Under the pieces are notes generated by a model. It saw only the letters and a list, made by a program, of their open reading frames with translations, searched no databases and was not told where the DNA came from. Both the position numbers and the translations under genes were made by a program. Shown in pieces: positions 39,545 to 51,888 of a DNA stretch of 64,000 nt; position 1 is the first letter of the stretch, and each line of letters starts with the position of its first letter. The stretch spans positions 210,660-274,659 of the forward strand of contig NZ_JAAEDL010000004.1 in NCBI RefSeq assembly GCF_018129005.1, written 5' to 3'. This stretch comes from Neoroseomonas eburnea (GTDB taxonomy: Bacteria > Pseudomonadota > Alphaproteobacteria > Acetobacterales > Acetobacteraceae).

Positions 39545-39982
39545 TCAGCCGCCGCGGATGGTCAGCGCGACATCCACATTGCCGCGCGTCGCATGGGAAT
39601 AGGGGCAGATCTTCTCATGCGCCTCCTTCGCAAGCGCCTCGAGCTCGGCCTGCAGCAGGCTCGGATCCTCGACGGTGAGCACGACGGACAGGCCGAAGCC
39701 GCCGCCCTCGCGCGGGCCAATCGACACCGCCGCCGTGACCTTCGCCCCGGCGGCGTTCTTCTTGTGCTGCTTGCCGATGAAATCGAGCGCCCCACCGAAG
39801 CAGGCGGCATAGCCGGCGGCAAACAGGTGCTCGGGCGTCGTGGTGTCCGGCTTGCCCGGGCCACCCATCGCCTTGGGGACGGACAGGTCGGCCTTCACCG
39901 AGCCGTCGGCAGCCTCGGTATGGCCGTTGCGGCCACCCGTGGCGGTGGCGGTGGCGGTGAAGAGCGGGGTGATCTTGTCCAT
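39545..39982 (-). CDS. ohr: Organic hydroperoxide resistance protein
   Basis: 145 residues, Ohr/OsmC fold. Both catalytic cysteines are present: AAGYAACFGGALDFIGKQHK near 55-63 and KICPYSHATRGNVDV near 120. TPEHLFAAGYAACF and VKADLSVPKAMGGPG are standard. It reduces organic peroxides using lipoylated thiols. The ATG at 39982 is chosen because the protein then begins DKITPLFTATATATGG; the longer frame from 40090 is not Ohr-like and lies over the ligA terminator. The MarR family member in this window at 20195 is not adjacent, so its own OhrR is not evident here. Confidence 0.93.
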   Translation of the reverse strand: MDKITPLFTATATATGGRNGHTEAADGSVKADLSVPKAMGGPGKPDTTTPEHLFAAGYAACFGGALDFIGKQHKKNAAGAKVTAAVSIGPREGGGFGLSVVLTVEDPSLLQAELEALAKEAHEKICPYSHATRGNVDVALTIRGG

Positions 39983-40044
39983 CGGCGGGGGTCCCTCTGC
40001 CTGCCTGGAGGAGGTGGGGGCGGCAGGGAAAGCGGCAAGGAAGG

Positions 40045-40068
40045 TCGGGGGAGGGGAACCTCCCCCGA
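40045..40068 (-). terminator. ligA terminator
   Basis: TCGGGGGAGG-GGAA-CCTCCCCCGA, perfect ten-base arms 57 bases past the ligA stop on the minus strand, followed there by CCTTCCTTG. It has the same design as the ettA terminator at 22430. Confidence 0.65.
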
Positions 40069-40124
40069 AACCCCCTCCCTTCTTTGGCACCTGGGGAGGC
40101 GGATCAGACGTCCGCGAAGCGGGG

Positions 40125-42870
<2,746 letters not shown>

Positions 42871-42916
42871 GGCGCCGCCCCTCCTCGAGGGCGGACTCCC
42901 GAAGAAGGGAGGGGGA

Positions 42917-42940
42917 GCGGGGGAGGTTCTCCTCCCTCGC
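42917..42940 (-). terminator. recN terminator
   Basis: GCGGGGGAGG-TTCT-CCTCCCTCGC with one G:T pair, nine bases past the recN stop on the minus strand, followed there by CTCCCTTCTT. Same design as at 22430 and 40045. Confidence 0.6.
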
Positions 42941-42948
42941 CCTGCTTC

Positions 42949-44625
42949 CTACCGCGCATCCGCGAGCAGGCTTTCGGCCGCCGCCCGCGCCGCGTCGGTC
43001 ACGCGCTCGCCCGCGAGCATGCGTGCCAGCTCCTCGCGCCGCTCTCCATCCGGCAGGGCGTGGACCAGCGTCTCCGCCCGCCCGCCCTTCACCTGCTTGG
43101 CGACGCGCAGATGGGCCGCGCCGCGCGCCGCGACCTGCGGCGAGTGCGTCACCACCAGCACCTGCAGCCGTTCCGCCACCCGTGCCAGCCTTTCGCCGAC
43201 CGCCGCCGCGGTGGCGCCGCCGATGCCGGAATCCACTTCGTCGAAGACCAGAGTCGGCACCGGCGACCCGCGTGCCAGCACGACCTTGAGCGCGAGCATG
43301 AGGCGGGAAAGCTCGCCGCCCGAGGCGATCCGGGCGAGCTGTCCCGGCGTCTGGCCGGGATTGGTGGCGACGAGGAAGGTCACGCGGTCCTGCCCGTCCG
43401 GCCCCCAGGCGTTCTCGTCCTTCGCCGCGACCTCGATGGTGAGGCGCGCGCGGTCGAGCTTGAGCGGCGGGAGTTCCCTGGAGACCGCCTTTTCCAGCCG
43501 CGTGGCCGCCTCGCGTCGCGCCGCGGTCAGCGCCTCGCCGGCGCCGAGGTAGGCGCGGCGGGCCGCGGCCTCGTCGCGTTCCAGCGCGGCGACGCGGCCC
43601 GAGCCGGCGTCGAGGGCTTCCAGCCGCGCGCGCAGGTCGGCGGCGAGCGCCGGCAGTTCCACCACCGCGACGGAGTGCTTCCGCGCCGCGGCGCGCAGGG
43701 CGAAGAGGCGTTCCTCCACCTGTTCGAGCCGGCGCGGGTCCGGGCCGCCCTCGTTCATCAGGCGGGAGAGGGCGGATTCCGCCTCGGCGAGGGCGTCCTG
43801 CGCGGCGGCCAGCGCGACGATGGCGGGTTGGGCCTCCTCGTTCGGCGGCGGCAGGCGCTCCAGGGCGCGGGCGGCCTCGCGCAGCGCGCGGGCCGGGCTG
43901 CCGGAGCGGCGGTCGCGCGGGGTGAGCTCGGCGATCGCCGCGGCGATGGCCTCGGCGCGGCGCTCGCCCTGCTGGAGGCGCTGGCGCTCGGCGGCAAGGC
44001 GATCCTCCTCGCCTTCCTCGGGGTTCAGCTCCTTGAGCTCGGCGACGGCGTGGCGGAGCCATTCCTCCTCCCGCTGGGCGGCGGCGATGGCTTCCCGAGC
44101 CTCGGCGAGGCGGCGTGTCGCGGTGCGCCAGGCGCTCCAGGCCTCCGCGGCGGCGGTGCGCCTGCCCTCCAGCGCCCCGAAGGCATCGAGCAGCCCGCCA
44201 TGGCTGGCGGGGTCGGCGAGGCCGACCTGCTCGTGCTGTCCCTGCACTTCGACGAGCGTCGCGCCGAGCCGGCGCAGCAGCGCGACACCCACCGGCTGGT
44301 CGTTGACGAAGGCGCGGGACCGTCCATCGGCCTGGACGACGCGGCGGAGGACCAGGTCGTCCTCCGGCTCGATGCCCTGTTCCCGCAGGATGTCGAAGGC
44401 GGGATGGCCGGAAGGCGGGTGGAAGGCGGCGGCGACGGAGGCCTGGGTCTGGCCGGCGCGGACCATGCCCGCCTCCGCGCGCTGGCCGAGCGCGAGGCCG
44501 AGGCTGTCGAGCAGGATGGACTTGCCGGCGCCGGTTTCGCCCGTGAGTGCCGTGAGGCCCGGACCGAAGGCGAGGTCCAGGCGCTCGATCAGCACCACGT
44601 CGCGGATGGCGAGGCTCGAGAGCAC
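42949..44625 (-). CDS. recN: DNA repair protein RecN (SMC-like)
   Basis: 558 residues. The ATPase head halves flank a coiled coil (about 160-350): Walker A LTGETGAGKSILLDSLGLAL near 32-51, then ASGGELSRLMLALKVVLARG (signature) and TLVFDEVDSGIGGATAAAVG (Walker B) in the C-terminal part. It helps align double-strand breaks for RecA repair. GTG start at 44625, with GGAGG four bases upstream. It lies 19 bases downstream of bamD, a usual bamD-recN pairing in alphaproteobacteria, and 78 bases upstream of the GNAT gene, with a terminator between. Confidence 0.95.
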   Translation of the reverse strand: MLSSLAIRDVVLIERLDLAFGPGLTALTGETGAGKSILLDSLGLALGQRAEAGMVRAGQTQASVAAAFHPPSGHPAFDILREQGIEPEDDLVLRRVVQADGRSRAFVNDQPVGVALLRRLGATLVEVQGQHEQVGLADPASHGGLLDAFGALEGRRTAAAEAWSAWRTATRRLAEAREAIAAAQREEEWLRHAVAELKELNPEEGEEDRLAAERQRLQQGERRAEAIAAAIAELTPRDRRSGSPARALREAARALERLPPPNEEAQPAIVALAAAQDALAEAESALSRLMNEGGPDPRRLEQVEERLFALRAAARKHSVAVVELPALAADLRARLEALDAGSGRVAALERDEAAARRAYLGAGEALTAARREAATRLEKAVSRELPPLKLDRARLTIEVAAKDENAWGPDGQDRVTFLVATNPGQTPGQLARIASGGELSRLMLALKVVLARGSPVPTLVFDEVDSGIGGATAAAVGERLARVAERLQVLVVTHSPQVAARGAAHLRVAKQVKGGRAETLVHALPDGERREELARMLAGERVTDAARAAAESLLADAR

Positions 44626-44644
44626 GGTCCCTCCGTGCCCCGCG

Positions 44645-45508
44645 TCAGAACAGCCAGTTGAGCGTGCGGGTCATGAAGCCCGGCCGGTCCTGGCTGGCCG
44701 GCTGGGCGCCTTCGACCAGCAGCGCGTAGGAATCCTGGTACCAGGGGCTGCCCGGGTAGTTGTGGCCGAGCACCGAGGCGCTGCGGCGCGCCTCCTCGGT
44801 CAGGCCGAGGGAGATGTAGATCTCGGTCAGGCGGTGCAGCGCCTCGGGGACGTGGTTGGTGGTCTGGTATTCCTCGACCACGCGGCGGAAGCGGCCGATG
44901 GCGGCGCCGGACAGGCCCTGGCGCTGATACCAGCGGCCGATATGCATCTCCCGCCCGGCCAAGTGATCGCGGGCGAGGTCGATCTTCAGCCGCGCGTCGC
45001 GGGCATAGGCGGTGTCCGGGAAGCGGTTCACCACGTCCTGCAGCGCGGTCATGGCGATCACGGTCTGCTGCTGGTCGCGCTGGGCGTCGTTGATCTGCTC
45101 GTACTGCGACAGGGCCCGCAGGTAGTAGGCATAGGCGACGTCGCGGTGCGCCGGATGGAGCTGGATGAAGCGGTCGAGCGCGCCGATCGCTTCCGTGTAG
45201 CGGTTGCGGTGATAGTCCGTGTAGGCGGCCATCAGCTTCGCGTTGGTCGCCCAGGTGGAATAGGGGTGCTCGCGTTCCACCGCGTCGAACAGGTCGACGG
45301 CGCGCTGGTAGCGGCTGGCGCGCAGTTCCTGCATCCCGGCGGCGTAGAGCGCCTCCGGCGATTGTTCGGCGGCATCGGCCGGCGCCGTGTTCTGGTTGAG
45401 GGAGGGATCGGCGCCTGTCCCCTGCCGGAAGCGGTATTCGCCGCAGCCGGCGAGCAGCGCGATGGCAAGGACGGGCAGGATTGGGCGAATCATCAGGGCA
45501 GCCATCAT
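44645..45508 (-). CDS. bamD: Outer-membrane protein assembly factor BamD
   Basis: 287 residues. The lipoprotein signal ends LLAGC (Cys 22). Five TPR-like repeats follow (SPEALYAAGMQELRASRYQR, HPYSTWATNAKLMAAYTDYH, VAYAYYLRALSQYEQINDAQ, FPDTAYARDARLKIDLARD, GAAIGRFRRVVEEYQTTNHV). BamD is the essential lipoprotein partner of BamA in inserting outer-membrane beta-barrels. ATGs at 45508, 45505 and 45493 are all in frame; 45508 is used. lpxC lies 51 bases upstream on the same strand, and recN follows. Confidence 0.95.
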   Translation of the reverse strand: MMAALMIRPILPVLAIALLAGCGEYRFRQGTGADPSLNQNTAPADAAEQSPEALYAAGMQELRASRYQRAVDLFDAVEREHPYSTWATNAKLMAAYTDYHRNRYTEAIGALDRFIQLHPAHRDVAYAYYLRALSQYEQINDAQRDQQQTVIAMTALQDVVNRFPDTAYARDARLKIDLARDHLAGREMHIGRWYQRQGLSGAAIGRFRRVVEEYQTTNHVPEALHRLTEIYISLGLTEEARRSASVLGHNYPGSPWYQDSYALLVEGAQPASQDRPGFMTRTLNWLF

Positions 45509-45559
45509 GTCGGGCCGCTGTATATCACGCTCGGCGGCCCGACCGCCAAGCGGGGGCGG

Positions 45560-46504
45560 TCAGGCCATCGCCGGGGCGGCGGCGGCGCGGATCGGCGTAG
45601 CGGACATGCCTTCGGCCATGGCCGGCAGGCCGGCGAAGCGCCAGGCGGCGGCATCGGCGAAAAGCGCGCGCAGCAGCCGGTTGTTGAGCGCATGGCCGGA
45701 CCGGGCGCCGCGGAAGCGGCCGCGGATCGGTGCGCCGGCCAGCGCCAGGTCGCCCACCACGTCCAGCATCTTGTGGCGCACGAACTCGTCCGGGCGGCGC
45801 AGCCCGCCGGGATTCAACACCAGCGGCCCGTCGACCACCACCGCATTGGCGAGGCTGCCGCCCTGGGCGAGGCCGGCGGCGCGCAGCCGGGCCACGTCCT
45901 CGGCCAGGGTGAAGGTGCGGGCATCGGCCAGCCCTTCGCGGAAGGCGTGGGGCGACAGGCGCATCGCCTTCGCCTGCCGGCCGATCGCGGTGTTGGGGAA
46001 GTCGATCTCGAGTTCGATGTCGAAGGCGGGCTCGCGGGAGGGGAGCAGTTCCGCGAAGGCGCCGTTCGGCTCCTCGACGCGGATCGGGCGCAGCACCTCG
46101 ATCGCCTCGCGCGGGGCGGCGGTGGTGGCGATGCCGGCGCAGTCGATCAGGAAGACGAAGGGGGCGGCGGAACCGTCCATGATCGGCACTTCCGGCCCGT
46201 CCACCTCGACGATCGCGTCATCGATGCCGGTGCCGGCGAGCGCGGCCATCACGTGCTCGATGGTGCCGATGCGCCCCGGCCCTTCGCCGATCGCGGTGCA
46301 GAGCCGGGTGTCGGTGACGTGGTCGAACAGCGCCGGGATCTCGATGCCGAGATCGACGCGGCGGAAGACGATGCCCGTGCCGGCGGCGGCCGGACGCAGG
46401 GTCAGGCTCGCCCGATGGCCGGAGTGCAGGCCGGTGCCGACGCACCCGATGGGTGCCTTCAGCGTCCTGCGCCGCCCCGTCTCGATCGGAAGAAAACCGT
46501 CCAT
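45560..46504 (-). CDS. lpxC: UDP-3-O-acyl-N-acetylglucosamine deacetylase
   Basis: 314 residues, the committed step of lipid A synthesis. Zinc ligands and catalytic residues are visible: TIEHVMAALAGTGIDDAIVE (His), PIMDGSAAPFVFLID, and FVRHKMLDVVGDLALAGAPI with RSGHALNNRLL (His and Asp ligands). It is usually placed next to the ftsZ end of the division cluster, as here. The ATG at 46504 gives a family-like MDGFLPIETGRRRTLKAPIG start. Its upstream region is an unusually long, partly AT-rich gap. Confidence 0.95.
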   Translation of the reverse strand: MDGFLPIETGRRRTLKAPIGCVGTGLHSGHRASLTLRPAAAGTGIVFRRVDLGIEIPALFDHVTDTRLCTAIGEGPGRIGTIEHVMAALAGTGIDDAIVEVDGPEVPIMDGSAAPFVFLIDCAGIATTAAPREAIEVLRPIRVEEPNGAFAELLPSREPAFDIELEIDFPNTAIGRQAKAMRLSPHAFREGLADARTFTLAEDVARLRAAGLAQGGSLANAVVVDGPLVLNPGGLRRPDEFVRHKMLDVVGDLALAGAPIRGRFRGARSGHALNNRLLRALFADAAAWRFAGLPAMAEGMSATPIRAAAAPAMA

Positions 46505-47168
46505 TGCCCTCGTGCCTTTCCGGGGCTCTGCCGCCCTCTCCGCAATGCCTCCGCCAACTTGCTGCGGCGGCGATACGGTGCAGGACAGCGCCCCACATCA
46601 CAGAAGCACTCCGGGATCCAGGGCGCCATTCAAGCCTTGTTTCTCTATATTTCTCTACAAGCAATTGATTTTGCTGAATTAATGCGATGCAAAATGGGGC
46701 AGGAAAAAGGCCGATCCGGCCTCATGCGAGGCAGCGCTTCTGCCCCAGCCTTCGGCCGGGACCATGACGGGTGATGCTTCAACCCCGCAGCGCGGTCGCC
46801 CCATCGGTGCCGCGCGCGACCTGATGGCCTGATCTTGAAATCCTGCGGACTTCGTAATCAGGCCACCATCCCGCGTTTCCGATGGCCGCTTGTCCGAACA
46901 GTTTGCCGGAGATCCTGCGGACTTCGCGGACAGGGCACGAGCCGGTGCCCGACGTCGCCCGGATCGTGGCTGCGGCCAGCAGGACTGGTCCGCAGAGCGC
47001 AATGAGGGCCGAGGCCGAGCAGGGCGCCTGGTCGCATAGCCAGGCAAGGTGACTGGAAAGCCGGAAGGCGGCCTGCCGCAGCTGCGGCGAGGCTGGTCGC
47101 CGGAGCCCGCCCCCGGCGACTGAAGGCGCGGAACAAGTACCAGCGGTTGCTGAAAGTGACCGCCGGGA
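46505..47168. other. 664-base gene-free gap between ftsZ and lpxC
   Basis: No convincing ORF on either strand. 46610-46700 is conspicuously AT-rich (for example TTTCTCTATATTTCTCTAC) and should contain the lpxC promoter on the minus strand. 46827-46864 is a CCTGAT...ATCAGG palindrome, and a second related motif (GAGATCCTGCGGACTTCGCG) lies near 46907-46927. Nothing else was recognised. Confidence 0.6.
46827..46864. repeat. Degenerate CCTGATT...AATCAGG palindrome
   Basis: GCCTGATCTTGAAATCC and GGACTTCGTAATCAGGC form an imperfect stem of the family at 23155-23189; it lies 323 bases upstream of the lpxC start and downstream of ftsZ. Confidence 0.5.
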
Positions 47169-48737
47169 TCAGTTGTTGCTCTGGCGCCGGAGGAAGGTCG
47201 GGATCTCAAGCCCGATGTCATCCTGCTGCGTCTGGCGGGCCGCCTGACGGGCCGGCGCCGTGGGGGCTGGCCCGCCGACCGAGGGCTCGACCCGCACGGC
47301 ATGGGCCGCCTGCGGCGCCGCGGCCGGCGCCTCGGGCAGGGTGCGGCGCATCATGCCGCCGATGCCGAGGCCGGTCGCCTTCTGGAAGAGGCCGCGCATC
47401 ATGCCGCCGCCGGCGCGCCCCGGCTCCACCGCCGCGCGCGGGGCAGGGGCGTATTCGGGCGCCGCGGTCGTCGCGGGATGGCCCATCATCACCGGGGCTT
47501 CCATCGCCGCCGGCTGGCCGGGGGCGAAGGCCTCCATCACCACGGGCTCGGCCTGCGCCGCGGGCTCCGGCGCGGCATCCAGCACCGCCGGGCGCATGGC
47601 CTGCACGACGGCCGGCGCGGCGGCGGTGCGGATGAAGGAATGCGGGCCGCGGGCCGCGGTCGCCGGCGCGGCGGCCTGGACCGGCTGCGACGCCACGGCC
47701 GAGACCGGCGCCGCCGCCCCGCCGCCGACGGCGACGAGCTTCGGCCGCTCCGCTTCCTTCGCCACCGCGACGTCGATGCCGGTGGCGACGACGGAGACGC
47801 GCACGCGCCCGTTCATGCCCTCATCGACGGAGGTGCCGAAGATGATGTTGGCGTCCTCGTCCACTTCCTTGCGGATGCGGTTGGCGGCCTCGTCCACCTC
47901 GAACAGCGTCATGTCGTAGCCGCCGGTGATGTTGATCAGCACACCGCGCGCGCCCGCCATCGAGATGTCCTCGAGCAGCGGGTTGTTGATGGCCGCCTCG
48001 GCGGCCTTGCGGGCACGCTCGTCGCCCTCGGCCTCGCCGGTGCCCATCATCGCCTTGCCCATCTCCGCCATCACGGTGCGGATGTCGGCGAAGTCGAGGT
48101 TGACCATGCCCGGGTTGACCATCAGGTCGGTCACGCCGCGCACGCCCATGTAGAGGACGTTGTCGGCCATCTTGAACGCTTCCTGGAAGGTGGTGCGTTC
48201 GTTGGCCAGCCTGAACAGGTTCTGGTTCGGGATGACGATCAGCGTGTCGACGAAGGACTGCAGCTCCTCGATGCCGGAGTCTGCCGACTTCTTGCGCTTC
48301 GGGCCTTCGAAGTCGAACGGCTTGGTCACCACGCCGACGGTAAGGATGCCGCGCTCACGCGCCATGCGCGCGATCACCGGCGCGGCACCCGTGCCGGTGC
48401 CGCCGCCCATGCCGGCGGTGATGAAGATCATGTGCACGCCCTCGATGTGGCGGGCGAGTTCTTCCATCGCTTCTTCCGCCGCGGCGCGGCCGATCTCCGG
48501 CTTCGCGCCGGCGCCGAGGCCCTGCGTCAGGTGCGGGCCGAGCTGCACGCGGCGCTCGGCGCGCGAGTGGAAGAGCGACTGACTGTCGGTGTTCGCGACG
48601 AGGAATTCGACGCCGTCGAGCCCCATCGCGATCATGTTGTTGACCGCGTTCGTGCCACCGCCGCCGACACCGACGACCGTGATCCGCGGGCTGAAATCCG
48701 TGTGCGCGCTCTGCGGCACCGTCAGGTTCAGGGTCAT
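47169..48737 (-). CDS. ftsZ: Cell division protein FtsZ
   Basis: 522 residues. The tubulin-like GTPase domain (about 1-320) has [20 protein letters not shown] near 21-40, the signature [20 protein letters not shown] near 113-132, and [17 protein letters not shown] long alanine/proline-rich linker (about 335-500) follows, longer than in most bacteria, and the C-terminal peptide [14 protein letters not shown] is intact for FtsA/ZipA-type contacts. It polymerises into the division ring. It is the last gene of the mur/fts cluster, 58 bases downstream of ftsA. Confidence 0.97.
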   Translation of the reverse strand: MTLNLTVPQSAHTDFSPRITVVGVGGGGTNAVNNMIAMGLDGVEFLVANTDSQSLFHSRAERRVQLGPHLTQGLGAGAKPEIGRAAAEEAMEELARHIEGVHMIFITAGMGGGTGTGAAPVIARMARERGILTVGVVTKPFDFEGPKRKKSADSGIEELQSFVDTLIVIPNQNLFRLANERTTFQEAFKMADNVLYMGVRGVTDLMVNPGMVNLDFADIRTVMAEMGKAMMGTGEAEGDERARKAAEAAINNPLLEDISMAGARGVLINITGGYDMTLFEVDEAANRIRKEVDEDANIIFGTSVDEGMNGRVRVSVVATGIDVAVAKEAERPKLVAVGGGAAAPVSAVASQPVQAAAPATAARGPHSFIRTAAAPAVVQAMRPAVLDAAPEPAAQAEPVVMEAFAPGQPAAMEAPVMMGHPATTAAPEYAPAPRAAVEPGRAGGGMMRGLFQKATGLGIGGMMRRTLPEAPAAAPQAAHAVRVEPSVGGPAPTAPARQAARQTQQDDIGLEIPTFLRRQSNN

Positions 48738-48795
48738 GGGCGGGCCTCCTGGAGAGTCTCTACGCGGTCGTGTCGATTCGTGGCGAGGGTTCGCA

Positions 48796-50091
48796 TCACA
48801 CGCGGTCCTTCACCCAGTTGACGAAGCGGCGGAAGGCGCTGCCCGCGCGGGCAGGACCTGGCGCGATGTCGAGCACGGGGCGGCCTTCGCCGGCGCCCCA
48901 CAGCAGCAATCCGATCGCGCTTGCGAAGGCGGGGCCGGACGCCGCTTCGGCGAGTCCGCGCACCGGCAGCGGGCGGCCGACCCGCACCTGGCGGTCGAGC
49001 ACGCGCGCGGCGAGTTCCCGCACGCCGACGAGCTGGCTCGCGCCGCCGGTCAGAACGACCCGCGTGCCGCCTTCCTTGCCGAGGCCGGCGGCCTCGATCT
49101 TCTCGCGCACCAGCTCGAAGGTTTCCTCGAGTCGCGGCTTGATGATGTTCACCACCATGCTGCGCGGGATGCGCGCGATGGCGTGCTCGTCCTCCCCCAG
49201 CAGCGGCACGGGGAGGAATTCGCGGTCGTCGTCGGAGCCGCCATGCACGCTGCCGTGCAGCGTCTTGATGCGCTCGGCATGGGTCAGCGGAGTCGCCAGC
49301 ACCGTCGCGATGTCGTTGGTCACCTGGCCGCCGCCGACCGCGACCTGCGCGGTGTGGACCAGGTGGCCCTCGCTGAAGACGGCGAGGCTGGTGGTGCCGC
49401 CGCCCATGTCGATGACGGTGGCGCCGAGCTGCTTCTCGTCCTCGACCAGCGTCGCGAGGCCGGCGGCGAAGGGGGCGGAGACCAGCTCCTCCACCTCCAG
49501 GTCGCAACGCAGCAGGCAGGCGCCGAGGTTGCGCAGGGAGGCCTGCGCCGCGCTCACCATGTGCAGCCGCGCGCCGAGCGTGTCGCAGATCATGCTGCGC
49601 GGGTCGTCGACGCCCGGCGTCGCATCGACGGTGAAGCCGAGCGGGATGCCGTGCACCGTCTCCCGCCCTTCCTCGGCGGTGCGGCGGCGGCCTTCGTGCA
49701 GGATGGCGCGCAGGTCCTGCTCGGTGACGGCGCGCCCGCCGACGCCCCACAGGATATGGAGCTGCCGCGAATCCGGCTGCCCGCAGGAGAGGTTGACGAT
49801 GGCGCCGGGGATGCGGGTGTCCGCCATCTCCTCCGCCTGGCCCACCGCGGCTCGGATGGCGCGTTCCGCTTCCTCGAGATCGACGATCGACCCGCCCTTC
49901 ACGCCGCGGCCGCGCTGCCAGCCGAAGCCGAGCACGCGCGGGCTGCCGTCGCTTTCGATGCGCGCGATCAGGCACACCGCCTTGGTCGAGCCGATGTCGA
50001 GCACGCCGAAGGTGCCGCTGCGCGCATGGCGCCGGCGGCGGGGCGGCGCGCCGGGCTCGATGGGCGGGGGCAGGCGAGCCATCTGGTTCAT
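48796..50091 (-). CDS. ftsA: Cell division protein FtsA
   Basis: 431 residues, actin-like ATPase that anchors FtsZ to the membrane. [19 protein letters not shown] (phosphate 1), [14 protein letters not shown] (phosphate 2) and [20 protein letters not shown] (adenosine motif) are in place. The N-terminal basic stretch [11 protein letters not shown] precedes the fold, and the C-terminus [11 protein letters not shown] is the amphipathic membrane-targeting helix. The ATG overlaps the end of ftsQ by four bases; ftsZ follows. Confidence 0.95.
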   Translation of the reverse strand: MNQMARLPPPIEPGAPPRRRRHARSGTFGVLDIGSTKAVCLIARIESDGSPRVLGFGWQRGRGVKGGSIVDLEEAERAIRAAVGQAEEMADTRIPGAIVNLSCGQPDSRQLHILWGVGGRAVTEQDLRAILHEGRRRTAEEGRETVHGIPLGFTVDATPGVDDPRSMICDTLGARLHMVSAAQASLRNLGACLLRCDLEVEELVSAPFAAGLATLVEDEKQLGATVIDMGGGTTSLAVFSEGHLVHTAQVAVGGGQVTNDIATVLATPLTHAERIKTLHGSVHGGSDDDREFLPVPLLGEDEHAIARIPRSMVVNIIKPRLEETFELVREKIEAAGLGKEGGTRVVLTGGASQLVGVRELAARVLDRQVRVGRPLPVRGLAEAASGPAFASAIGLLLWGAGEGRPVLDIAPGPARAGSAFRRFVNWVKDRV

Positions 50092-50972
50092 CCGCGCCGC
50101 GCCCGCGCCGCCTGCTGCGGGGAGGAGGGCTGCTCGGCCGGTTCGGCCTGGCGCGTCGGGCGCAGCACGAGGCGATCCGGCAGGCGCAGGTCGATGGCGG
50201 CGAGCGGGCGGTCGAGCAGCTTCGCCTCCCGCTGCAGCTCGCCGAGGCGCTGGATGGCGGCGGCCTCGGCGCCTTCCGGCAGCAGCACGTCGGTGCCGTT
50301 GTGCAGGCGCAGGTTCCAGCGGCGCTCGTGGATGCGCACCATGGCCTGCACGCGCTCGGCGACCTCGGCCTCGCGGCGCAGCACGTCGTAGAGCGCAGCA
50401 CCCCCGGCATCGGCGCCGGCGCCGACCAGCAGCGGCAGCGGGCCGAACTGGTCGAGCCCGTCGGCGGCGACCACCTTGCCCTCGCGGTCGATGATCACGA
50501 AGCGGCCATTGTGCTGCCAGATCGCGAAGGGCCGCCGTTCCTCGATGCGGACGAGAAGGGTCGAGGGCAGGCGGCGCTCGACATGGGCGCGCTGGATCCA
50601 GGCGATGGTCTCGAGCCGCGTGCGCGTCGCCTCGGGCGAGATCTCCAGGATCGGGTCGCCGCGGGAGACGCCGAGCGCGGCGCGGATCATGTCCGTCGGC
50701 GTGTTGTGGCGGCCTTCCAGGATCACCTGCTGGACGGTGAACCCCATGCCCTCGCCGAGGCCGCCGAGGCCTTCGGCAACAGCGCGCGCCCGGCTGGCCG
50801 GATCGACCGCGCGCACGGCCTGCACGACGACCAGCAGCGCGCCGAGCCCGAGCGCGCCGTAGATCGCCGGGCGCACCAGCGACTTCCGCCGCTTGACCCA
50901 GATGCGCAGGCGCGACGGGCGCGCGGGGTCCTTCCGGGCGGAGGAGGTGGAGGAGAGGCGCTCACGCGCCAT
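50088..50972 (-). CDS. ftsQ: Cell division protein FtsQ
   Basis: 294 residues. A basic cytosolic stretch ([14 protein letters not shown]) is followed by one membrane helix ([16 protein letters not shown], about 39-54) and the periplasmic POTRA domain ([20 protein letters not shown]) with a beta domain [20 protein letters not shown]. It links the Z ring to FtsBL in the divisome. Its start overlaps the ddl end by 11 bases and its stop overlaps the ftsA start by four. Confidence 0.93.
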   Translation of the reverse strand: MARERLSSTSSARKDPARPSRLRIWVKRRKSLVRPAIYGALGLGALLVVVQAVRAVDPASRARAVAEGLGGLGEGMGFTVQQVILEGRHNTPTDMIRAALGVSRGDPILEISPEATRTRLETIAWIQRAHVERRLPSTLLVRIEERRPFAIWQHNGRFVIIDREGKVVAADGLDQFGPLPLLVGAGADAGGAALYDVLRREAEVAERVQAMVRIHERRWNLRLHNGTDVLLPEGAEAAAIQRLGELQREAKLLDRPLAAIDLRLPDRLVLRPTRQAEPAEQPSSPQQAARARRG

Positions 50973-51888
50973 ACCGCGCCTCCTTCACCATCCAGGCGCA
51001 GAGCGCGGGGAAGGTGATGCCGCAATGCGCCGCCTGTTCAGGCAGCAGCGAGGTCGGCGTCAGGCCGGGCTGCGTGTTGACTTCCAGCAGCACGAGGCGG
51101 CGCGCCCCCTCGGCGCTCTCGTCGTAGCGCAGGTCGGCGCGCGAGGCGCCGCGGCAGCCCAGCGCCTGGTGCGCGCGCAGCGCGATGTCGAGGGCGCGGG
51201 CATAATCATCGGCCGGCATCTGCGCGGGGACGACGTGGCGGGACCCGCCCTCGGCGTATTTCGATTCGTAGTCGTAGAAGCTGCCGGCATCGGCGAGGAT
51301 GTCGGTGACGGCGAGCGCGCGGTCGCCCATCACGCCGACCGTGAGTTCCCTGCCGGGGACGTACGATTCCGCCATGGCATGCTCGCCGTAGCGCCAGTCG
51401 CGCGCGATCTCGGCGCGGCGGTTGCTGCCCTTCGGCAGGATGTGCACGCCGACCGAGGAACCTTCGTTCACCGGCTTCACGACATAGGGCAGGGGCAGCG
51501 GATCGGCCGCTTCGAGCTCGTCGCGCGTGACGAGCCGGTGTTCCACCACCGGCAGGCCGGCGGCGCGGAACACGGCCTTGGCCGCGGCCTTGTCCATCGC
51601 CAGCGCCGAGGCGCGCACCCCGGAATGCGTGTAGGGCAGGCCGAGCCAGTCGAGCACCCCCTGGATGCAGCCATCCTCGCCATAGCGGCCGTGCAGCGCG
51701 TTGAACACCACGTCGGGGCGCGGATGCGTCAGCGCGTGGACGACGGCGGCGAGGTCGTCGGTCACCTCGATCGGGATGACCTCGAAGCCGGCCGCGCGAA
51801 GGGCGGTGATGCACTCGCGGCCGGAGGAGAGCGAAACCTCGCGCTCCGCCGACTTGCCGCCATAGAGGACCGCGACCTTCTGCGTCAT
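50962..51888 (-). CDS. ddl: D-alanine--D-alanine ligase
   Basis: 308 residues, ATP-grasp fold. [20 protein letters not shown] (N-domain), [38 protein letters not shown] (ATP-grasp) and [20 protein letters not shown] (metal ligands) are diagnostic. It makes the D-Ala-D-Ala dipeptide for MurF. The ATG at 51888 overlaps the murB stop by four bases (ATGA) and has GGAGG upstream; an in-frame ATG at 51918 lies inside murB. Confidence 0.95.
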   Translation of the reverse strand: MTQKVAVLYGGKSAEREVSLSSGRECITALRAAGFEVIPIEVTDDLAAVVHALTHPRPDVVFNALHGRYGEDGCIQGVLDWLGLPYTHSGVRASALAMDKAAAKAVFRAAGLPVVEHRLVTRDELEAADPLPLPYVVKPVNEGSSVGVHILPKGSNRRAEIARDWRYGEHAMAESYVPGRELTVGVMGDRALAVTDILADAGSFYDYESKYAEGGSRHVVPAQMPADDYARALDIALRAHQALGCRGASRADLRYDESAEGARRLVLLEVNTQPGLTPTSLLPEQAAHCGITFPALCAWMVKEARYGA

